Shown here in pieces: positions 1-5,981 of a DNA stretch of 5,981 nucleotides. The notes beneath the pieces were generated by a model. The model saw only the letters and a program-made list of their open reading frames with translations, searched no databases and was not told where the DNA came from. Source of the DNA: Clostridia bacterium (GTDB taxonomy: Bacteria; Bacillota; Clostridia; Oscillospirales; Ruminococcaceae); NCBI GenBank assembly GCA_003246805.1, contig QKDG01000021.1:1-5981 (forward strand), read 5' to 3'. Position 1 is the stretch's first letter; every line of letters starts with the position of its first letter. Made by a program: the position numbers and the translations under genes.

Positions 1-1
1 T

Positions 2-2824
2 GCGGGAAAAGTAGTTTTTGTTGATGAGTTCAATGGTTTTTCCGCTGATGAATTTTCAATGCTTGAAGCTATTGTAAAAGAATGTGGGGATATAACATTC
101 AGCCTTACAATAGGGAACGGCAATAATTCAAAAACAAAGATTTCGCCTTTTTCAAATGTTCTCATTACCGAGCAGCAGCTTGTTGATATGGCAAAATCTA
201 AAAGTATTCCTGTTAGCTTTATCAGGTGTGATGAATGTGGTGTCAATAAGCCTGTGAGTATCAGGCATATCAGCAACAACATATTTTATCCTATAAAAAA
301 CAAATGTGATTCTAATAATGATGTCAGCATAATCTGTTGCAATGATATGTATGAGGAAGCCGAGTATATCTCTACCCAGATAAAAAGGCTTGTGTGTGAT
401 AAAGGATACAGGTACTCTGATATTGCTGTTATTTCAAGGCAGCTTTCAGATTATTACAGTATTATTCCCGATGTTTTTGAAAGATACGAGATACCGTATT
501 TTCTGGATGCTCATCAGCCTGTTTCTCAAAAGGCATTGATTATCTATGTTGTTTCTATATTTGAAGTTGTAGAAACTAAAAGGTTCAATACAGAAAATAT
601 TTTGAAATACATAAAATCAACTCTCTCAAAATTCAATGATATTCAGGTGTCGTATATAGAGGATTATTGTTATCAATGGAATGTTAACGGAGATATGTGG
701 CTCTCTGATTTTACAGCAAGGGTTGATAATTATAATAGCAGCGAAGATAAAGGCCTTGAAAAAATAAATAAAATAAGGCATGAAATAATCAAACCTTTAC
801 AGGAGTTCAAAACAGCTTGCCAGAACGCAACAGGCGAGCAGATTTGCCGTGCTTTTTATAACCTGCTTGATGATATCAGCTTGCCTGTTATAATATCAGA
901 CAGAATAAAAAACGGAGCAAACATAATCTCAGACGACGGTAATAAAGCAATTGAAATCGCAAGGGAAATCAAGCAGCTTTGGGGAGTGCTTATTTCTGCC
1001 ATAAGGTCAATTTATGACACTATGAAAAACGAAATAATTACCTTAAAGGATTTTGCTGATATGTTAAAGCTCATGCTTTTTAAAGCTACTGTTTCTACAC
1101 CTCCGCAAAAGCTTGATGCAGTTATAGTTGCAAGTGCAGAAAGGTCGAGGCTTGCTAATCCTAAGGTTGTTTTTGTAATAGGAGTAAACGAGGGGATAAT
1201 GCCTTATAATGTTAAAGAAAACAGCCTTTTTACCGAAAAGGATAAGGATATATTAGAAAAATCAGGCATCAGAATTTCAAAAAATATTCTCTGGCGTTTA
1301 TCGGAGGAACGTTTTATAGCATATCAGGCGTTGTCAGTAGCAATGCAAAAGCTGTATATTTCTTATCCCCTTGCTGATTTAACGGGTGGGGCACGGCGAA
1401 TATCCCCCATTATAAAGCAAATAACAAGTATGCTTGGTGATGAAATAGTTATAACTGCATGGGAAAAACCATCAAGCTATTATTGCACAACACTTCATTC
1501 AACCTATTATAAATATATAGAAAACTGCAAAAAAAGCACAAGCGAAATACAAGCCTTTAAAAAAATATTGTTAAAGTTCCCTACATACAAAGAGAAAATA
1601 AATTTTCTTGAAAAAATACAAGAAAATCCTCAGCACTTGCTGATTTCACAAACAAGCAGGGAGATGTTTTTTAAAGATAACCTTAACATATCGCCAACAA
1701 GGTGCGACAAGTATTATAAATGCCCGTTTGATTTTTTCTGCAATCAGGGGCTAAGGCTAAATCCAGTAAAAAAGGTAGAAATCAATCCTCTTAACCGTGG
1801 CAACATTGTTCACGCTTGTCTTGAAAAAATAATGACCACAACAGTTGATAATAAAAAAATATATAATAATGCATTTATCAACCTGAATGAAGCCGATATC
1901 AAGAAAGCAATATCAGAATTCCTCATAGAATATAAGAACAAAGCACTTGGGGGAGATTTCGGGAAAACAAAGCGTTTTGATTTTATGTTCGGTATGCTTG
2001 AAGAGCTGATTTTTGATGTTGTGATTAATATACAGAATGAATTGAAGGCATCTGGTTTTTCGCCCGATAAGTTTGAATTTGATTTGTCTTATGAAAACAA
2101 CAGATTTAAAATAGAACTTGAAAACGGTTTAATAATCAATTTGTCAGGCAAAATTGACCGTGTTGATGTTTGTGAAAAAGACGATAAAAAATTCGTGAGA
2201 ATCATTGACTACAAAACAGGGCAGAAGGAACTCGATTTTGCAGATTTGTATAACGGTATCAATTTGCAGATGATACTTTATCTCATGGCATTAACAGAAA
2301 GTGATGGTAGCTATGAGCCTGCTGGTGCCCTATATATGCCGGCTGTATTTGTTGAGCCTGAAATTGAACGTGAATTTACTGCTGATAATAACGAACCTCA
2401 AAGTGACAATGGTGATGGAAAAGGCGACAAAATTATTAATGAAAAAAATAAGCAATTGAGAAGAAACGGACTAATAATTTCAATAACGGATGACGATTTA
2501 TTGCAAAAGCTGACAGATAAAAAATATGTTAAGCTTAAAAAACTTAATAAAAGCAATACAACATTGCCACAAAGCTCTTATTATCAGTTGCAGGATTTTG
2601 CAAAGGACAAGCTTTTACAAATGGCAATTCGGCTTCAAAAAGGGGATATTTGTGCCACCCCGACAGGCAAGGAAAATTCTTTGCCATGCAAATATTGCGA
2701 TTATTGGGCAGTCTGTGGCAATTATCCGCCAACCAATGCAAACGTTATAACAAAAGAGGATGGAAAGATACTCATGCAAAAAATCGGTCTTGAAGATGAC
2801 GGGGGTGATGAAAATGGCAACTAA
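2..2824 (+). CDS. addB: AddB (RexB-type) subunit of the AddAB helicase-nuclease, 5'-truncated by the window edge
   Basis: This is the second nuclease subunit of AddAB, which resects double-strand breaks and loads RecA. The frame is open from base 2, and the residues before the Met at 59 (VFVDEFNGFSADEF) match a conserved internal AddB segment, so that Met is not the start. Numbering from base 2 gives 940 residues; Bacillus AddB is about 1,166, so roughly 200 N-terminal residues with the P-loop are missing. The helicase-like half includes FVIGVNEGIMP near 380-390. The nuclease domain (about 565-940) has GKIDRVD (Asp719), IDYKTG (Asp736, Lys738) and Gln756 in LQMILYL, the expected RecB-family catalytic set. 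Cys574 (KCPF) and Cys896/Cys899/Cys905 (CX2CX5C) fit the four 4Fe-4S ligands of Bacillus AddB. Extra Cys568 and Cys580 flank the first ligand, and a polar insertion spans about 795-809. TAA lies at 2822-2824. Family identity is secure; cluster and activity are inferred from motifs. Confidence 0.96.
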   Translation, partial: AGKVVFVDEFNGFSADEFSMLEAIVKECGDITFSLTIGNGNNSKTKISPFSNVLITEQQLVDMAKSKSIPVSFIRCDECGVNKPVSIRHISNNIFYPIKNKCDSNNDVSIICCNDMYEEAEYISTQIKRLVCDKGYRYSDIAVISRQLSDYYSIIPDVFERYEIPYFLDAHQPVSQKALIIYVVSIFEVVETKRFNTENILKYIKSTLSKFNDIQVSYIEDYCYQWNVNGDMWLSDFTARVDNYNSSEDKGLEKINKIRHEIIKPLQEFKTACQNATGEQICRAFYNLLDDISLPVIISDRIKNGANIISDDGNKAIEIAREIKQLWGVLISAIRSIYDTMKNEIITLKDFADMLKLMLFKATVSTPPQKLDAVIVASAERSRLANPKVVFVIGVNEGIMPYNVKENSLFTEKDKDILEKSGIRISKNILWRLSEERFIAYQALSVAMQKLYISYPLADLTGGARRISPIIKQITSMLGDEIVITAWEKPSSYYCTTLHSTYYKYIENCKKSTSEIQAFKKILLKFPTYKEKINFLEKIQENPQHLLISQTSREMFFKDNLNISPTRCDKYYKCPFDFFCNQGLRLNPVKKVEINPLNRGNIVHACLEKIMTTTVDNKKIYNNAFINLNEADIKKAISEFLIEYKNKALGGDFGKTKRFDFMFGMLEELIFDVVINIQNELKASGFSPDKFEFDLSYENNRFKIELENGLIINLSGKIDRVDVCEKDDKKFVRIIDYKTGQKELDFADLYNGINLQMILYLMALTESDGSYEPAGALYMPAVFVEPEIEREFTADNNEPQSDNGDGKGDKIINEKNKQLRRNGLIISITDDDLLQKLTDKKYVKLKKLNKSNTTLPQSSYYQLQDFAKDKLLQMAIRLQKGDICATPTGKENSLPCKYCDYWAVCGNYPPTNANVITKEDGKILMQKIGLEDDGGDENGN
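2801..2807 (+). promoter_or_regulatory. Ribosome binding site of addA, inside the end of addB
   Basis: GGGGGTG sits 6 nt before the ATG at 2814 and is a good purine-rich Shine-Dalgarno match. It lies within addB, whose stop (2822-2824) falls just after the addA start, so ribosomes finishing addB pass over this site. That layout suggests translational coupling and matched subunit synthesis. An in-frame ATG at 2808 is only 1 nt from the G-run, too close for normal initiation, so the site favours 2814 as the start. Confidence 0.7.
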
Positions 2825-5800
2825 CTGGACTGATGACCAGCTTTCAGCCATTACTACAACCGGCAAAGGGATAATCGTATCGGCGGCGGCAGGCAGCGGG
2901 AAAACAGCTGTTTTGATTGAAAGAACAATTCGTCTGCTTTGTGATGAGGAAAATAAGATACCTGCTGATAAATTGCTTGCGGTTACATTCACTAATGATG
3001 CCGCCTCACAAATGAGGGAAAAGCTTAACAATGCCTTAAATGCCAAAATAGAGCAAAACCCTGAAAATGAGTGGTTTATGCTACAACAAATGAAGTTGCA
3101 GATGGCGAAGATTTCTACCATAAATTCCTTTTGCCTTGAACTTGTTAAGAATAATATTCATCAGTTTGATATTTCAAGCGGGGTAAGAATTCTTGACGAA
3201 ACCGAGTATTTTGTAATGCAGGAAAAGGCGATAGAGATAGTTTTAGAGAAAAATTATTCAGAAAAGCCCGATATGATGAAGTTCCTAAACAACTGCTTTT
3301 GTGTAGGAAACGATAAAAAGCTTATTGATATTTTAAAAGAGCTTTACAAGTTTTCAAGGTCGCTGCCGTTTAAAGAAAGCTGGTTTGACAATGCATTGGA
3401 AAGCTTTGATGAAAACAGCAAGATTTTTGGTGAATGGGAACGCATTGTTCTTGAAAATATTTATTCAAAGCTTTTGGCCGCAAAAAATATATATGTTGAG
3501 ACAAATCGGCTTGCTTCTGCGTTGAGCTATCACAGCGCAACAAAGGAAATTATTCACAACGATTACATTAATTTTGAAACAGCAGAAAAGGTTATTAATA
3601 GTGGCGAGTGGGATTCAATTTTCTCAGAGCTTAAAAAAATTAAATTTTCAAGATTTTCATCAAAAGCTGATAAGAATGCACCTGATTCCCAGATAGAAAA
3701 TGAAGTAATAGAGAAAATCAAGAAGCAACGAAATCAATACAAGGAGCTGTTGAATGAGCTTTCAGAAGCTTTGTGGTATTCAAGGCAGCAAATAAAAGAA
3801 GATATGACGCAAAGCAAGGAAGTATTGTCGAATTTGATTATTCTTCTTAATGATTTATGGGATGAATTATGGGAACAGAAGGTGCAGAAAAATGCAATTG
3901 ATTTCAACGATGTTGAGTTGCTGTCAATTAAACTTCTATGTGAGGAAACCGAAAACGGCTACAAAAAAACACAGCTTGCAAAGGATGTTGTAAGCAATCA
4001 GGATTATCAGATAATATTAATTGATGAATTTCAAGATGTAAACAATTTGCAGGACCTTATTTTTAAAATGCTGTCAGATACTGATAACGATAAAATAATC
4101 GGAAGAAATATGTTTGTTGTTGGTGATGTTAAGCAGTCAATTTATCGTTTCAGGCAGGCAAACCCGAATATTTTTATACAAACACGCCTTGATGCAAATA
4201 AAAATGAAAACAAGGAAGTTCTCAAAGAAATTAAGCTCAAAAAGAATTTTAGGAGCAGAAGCTGTGTTGTTGATTTTGTCAACTTTGTTTTTGAGAATAT
4301 TATGACCGATAAGGTTGGCGAGGTTTATTATAATATCGATGAAGCACTTGATTGTGGTGCTGATTATAACAAAAAAAATTATAAGACTGAAATATTAGTG
4401 ATAAATCAGAAAAATGAAGATAATGATGATGACGATGATTCGGCTGATATTGATGAGCCTGCAATTGTAGCAAATAAAATCAGGCAAATGCTTGATATGG
4501 GATACCCAGTTTATGAAAACGGAACAGAACGCCCTTGCAGGCAAAGCGATTTCTGCCTGCTACTGAGGAGCAAGACGGTTAATAAGGAATATATTGAAGC
4601 CTTTAAAAATGCAGGTTTATCTGCCCAGAGTGAGGAACTCACAGGCTATCTGCGCTCACGCGAAATCAGTATTCTCATCAGTATGCTTCAGGTCATTGAC
4701 AATCCGATGAACGATATTGCTTTGGTCGCTGTGTTGTTGTCCCCTATTTTTATGTTTACCGCAGATGACGTTGCAGTTATAAAAAACGCAAGCGAATTTA
4801 AAAAGCTGTATCCCGCATTTATTGGTATATCCGGTGAGATTGATGATGAACTAATCAAAAAAATAAACCTTGATGACAATGCTTTAACAGAAAAGTGCAA
4901 AAAGGTTGTTTCAATTTTAAAGGAACTTCGCTTTTATTCTGCAAGCCTAACTTTAGAACAGCTGATAAGCAAAATATATATAAGCACAGATTTTTTTTCA
5001 CTTGCATCAACCTATAAGGATGGTACACAAAAAAGGGCAAATCTCAGGCTTTTTTTGGAATATGCAAATTCATATGATAAAAGCATCGGTGGCGGGCTGA
5101 CAGGCTTTATTCGCTATATTGAATCAGTTTTCAGTAACGGTGGTGATTTAAAGCAGGCAGGTGTGTTGAATAATTCTTCCGATAGTGTTTCAATAAAGAC
5201 AATACACAAATCAAAGGGGCTCGAATATCCTTTTGTATTCTTATGCAAAACTTCAACAAAATTCACAATGCAAAAGGCAGACCTCTACAAGCCTGTGCTT
5301 ATTAATCTTTATAAGGGAATCGGCTTTAAATTACAGGATATTAAAAAGCTGAGCAAGTATACAACCCTGCCGTATGATGCCATAAAATCAGTAAATGAGA
5401 TTGAAATGCTAAGTGAGGAAATGCGACTGTTGTATGTTGCAATGACACGTGCAAAGGAGCGATTATTTGTTACTTACAAAATAAATGAAGAATTATCTTC
5501 GCGAATAAACAAAATAGCCCTTGATATTGCACGCTCAGGGGGAGTAACACCTGAGCTGGTAAAAACAGCAGCCTCTATGCAGGATTGGCTGACAATGGCA
5601 TTTCTGGTTTATGAAAATAACAGCTATTTAAGGAATTTATGTGAGGAAAATATTAATATTCCACTAAAAAAATCAGATGCTGACATCGTTTTTTCTGAAT
5701 TAAAGGTTGAAGATTTTAACGCAAGTAAAAAGCAAATGCCTTTAAATGAAGATTTTGTAGCAAATATCGATGAGAGCATAGTTGATGAGATTGAGCGTTA

Positions 5801-5981
5801 TATTAATTTTGACTATGATATGAGCTTATCTAAAACTCAATCAAAGCTATCAGTTTCTGAAATTGCAAAGCAGGATACCTCACTTGAATTTTTTTATCAG
5901 ATACCAAGGCTTAATGATGAAATTGGGAAGCTTACTGCGGCTGAAATAGGAACAGCAACACACGCATTTATGGAGCATGCA
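2814..5981 (+). CDS. addA: AddA (RexA-type) helicase-nuclease subunit, 3'-truncated by the window edge
   Basis: This is the ATP-driven 3'-5' motor of AddAB and the carrier of its other nuclease domain. The frame stays open for 1056 codons without stop or frameshift; Bacillus AddA is about 1,232 residues. SF1A motifs in order: Q-motif WTDDQ (5-9), Walker A AAAGSGKT (24-31), Ia VTFTNDAA (57-64), Ic ISTINSFC (100-107), II DEFQD (404-408), III VGDVKQSIYRFR (436-447), IV NFRSR (478-482), V TIHKSKGLEYP (796-806) and VI EEMRLLYVAMTRAKER (868-883). The roughly 300 residues between Ic and II fit the large 1B domain of AddA/RecB. The nuclease domain begins near 1017 (LSVSEIAKQ) and is cut after GTATH (1046-1050), so its catalytic Asp and Lys cannot be seen. 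ATG 2814 is preferred for its ribosome binding site; ATG 2808 would add Met-Lys. Oddities are an acidic run at 535-542 and Asn104 where many relatives have His. It overlaps addB by 11 nt and is presumably co-transcribed. Confidence 0.97.
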   Translation, partial: MATNWTDDQLSAITTTGKGIIVSAAAGSGKTAVLIERTIRLLCDEENKIPADKLLAVTFTNDAASQMREKLNNALNAKIEQNPENEWFMLQQMKLQMAKISTINSFCLELVKNNIHQFDISSGVRILDETEYFVMQEKAIEIVLEKNYSEKPDMMKFLNNCFCVGNDKKLIDILKELYKFSRSLPFKESWFDNALESFDENSKIFGEWERIVLENIYSKLLAAKNIYVETNRLASALSYHSATKEIIHNDYINFETAEKVINSGEWDSIFSELKKIKFSRFSSKADKNAPDSQIENEVIEKIKKQRNQYKELLNELSEALWYSRQQIKEDMTQSKEVLSNLIILLNDLWDELWEQKVQKNAIDFNDVELLSIKLLCEETENGYKKTQLAKDVVSNQDYQIILIDEFQDVNNLQDLIFKMLSDTDNDKIIGRNMFVVGDVKQSIYRFRQANPNIFIQTRLDANKNENKEVLKEIKLKKNFRSRSCVVDFVNFVFENIMTDKVGEVYYNIDEALDCGADYNKKNYKTEILVINQKNEDNDDDDDSADIDEPAIVANKIRQMLDMGYPVYENGTERPCRQSDFCLLLRSKTVNKEYIEAFKNAGLSAQSEELTGYLRSREISILISMLQVIDNPMNDIALVAVLLSPIFMFTADDVAVIKNASEFKKLYPAFIGISGEIDDELIKKINLDDNALTEKCKKVVSILKELRFYSASLTLEQLISKIYISTDFFSLASTYKDGTQKRANLRLFLEYANSYDKSIGGGLTGFIRYIESVFSNGGDLKQAGVLNNSSDSVSIKTIHKSKGLEYPFVFLCKTSTKFTMQKADLYKPVLINLYKGIGFKLQDIKKLSKYTTLPYDAIKSVNEIEMLSEEMRLLYVAMTRAKERLFVTYKINEELSSRINKIALDIARSGGVTPELVKTAASMQDWLTMAFLVYENNSYLRNLCEENINIPLKKSDADIVFSELKVEDFNASKKQMPLNEDFVANIDESIVDEIERYINFDYDMSLSKTQSKLSVSEIAKQDTSLEFFYQIPRLNDEIGKLTAAEIGTATHAFMEHA
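4413..4439 (+). repeat. Low-complexity acidic GAT/GAC tract within addA
   Basis: A short run of GAT/GAC/GAA/AAT codons encodes NEDNDDDDD, residues 534-542 of AddA, followed by more scattered acids (SADIDEP). It lies between motifs IV and V, ahead of the conserved helix IVANKIRQML, where the family usually has a variable loop. It looks like an expanded surface loop in a working gene, since the frame continues intact. No function is claimed. Confidence 0.55.

Noticed and set aside
59..61. ATG as a possible start of the first gene
   Set aside because: The frame is open upstream to base 2 and the residues before the Met match a conserved internal AddB segment; AddB also needs about 200 more N-terminal residues.
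2526..3121. Several short open frames on both strands across the addB-addA junction
   Set aside because: They lie wholly within the two large well-conserved genes in other frames, show no recognisable motifs and no convincing ribosome binding sites.
4537..4560. Inverted repeat GCAGGCA / TGCCTGC with a 10-nt loop, a possible terminator or operator
   Set aside because: It lies in the middle of addA, no T-run follows it, and the frame reads straight through; a 7-bp stem of this kind is expected by chance in coding DNA.
4114..5040. Short open frames of 60-70 codons on either strand inside addA
   Set aside because: They overlap conserved helicase coding sequence and encode low-complexity hydrophobic peptides typical of shadow frames in AT-rich genes.
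4984..5055. T-runs (TTTTTTTT near 4990 and TTTTTTT near 5051) as possible terminators
   Set aside because: No GC-rich stem precedes them, and they encode Phe/Leu codons within the intact addA frame.
1..5981. A hidden new system, mobile element or non-coding RNA
   Set aside because: Both genes are continuous and match AddB and AddA motif by motif, with no intergenic space in which another element could sit.

Overview
The window is AT-rich (roughly one third G+C by eye) and coding on the + strand from end to end. It holds two genes: the 3' part of addB and the 5' part of addA, the two subunits of the AddAB (RexBA-type) helicase-nuclease. Low G+C, the addB-addA order with overlapping ends, and a predicted iron-sulfur AddB nuclease domain suggest a low-G+C Bacillota. 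The Clostridia (Oscillospirales/Lachnospirales-like anaerobes) are most likely, but genus cannot be told from this sequence.

Layout: bases 2-2824 are addB, already open at the left edge. Its start, its P-loop and most of the expected Chi-contacting region lie outside the window, so the ATG at 59 is an internal Met. Its 940 visible codons include the rest of the helicase-like half and a complete C-terminal RecB-family nuclease domain with four Cys placed as 4Fe-4S ligands. Bases 2814-5981 are addA, 1056 codons open to the right edge. It carries all the SF1A (UvrD/RecB) helicase motifs but is cut just as its own nuclease domain begins. The genes overlap by 11 nt, and the addA ribosome binding site lies inside the addB coding sequence, which implies an operon with translational coupling.

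How they work together: by family knowledge, AddA is the 3'-5' motor and carries one nuclease domain, while AddB carries the second nuclease domain and a helicase-like fold that reads Chi. The complex processes double-strand break ends and loads RecA onto the 3' tail for homologous recombination; it also degrades linear foreign DNA.

No intergenic stretch, RNA gene, mobile element, CRISPR array, promoter or convincing terminator was seen. I found no undescribed system here. The points worth a second look are small variations inside two well-known proteins: extra cysteines, acidic insertions, one motif substitution and a double start codon.
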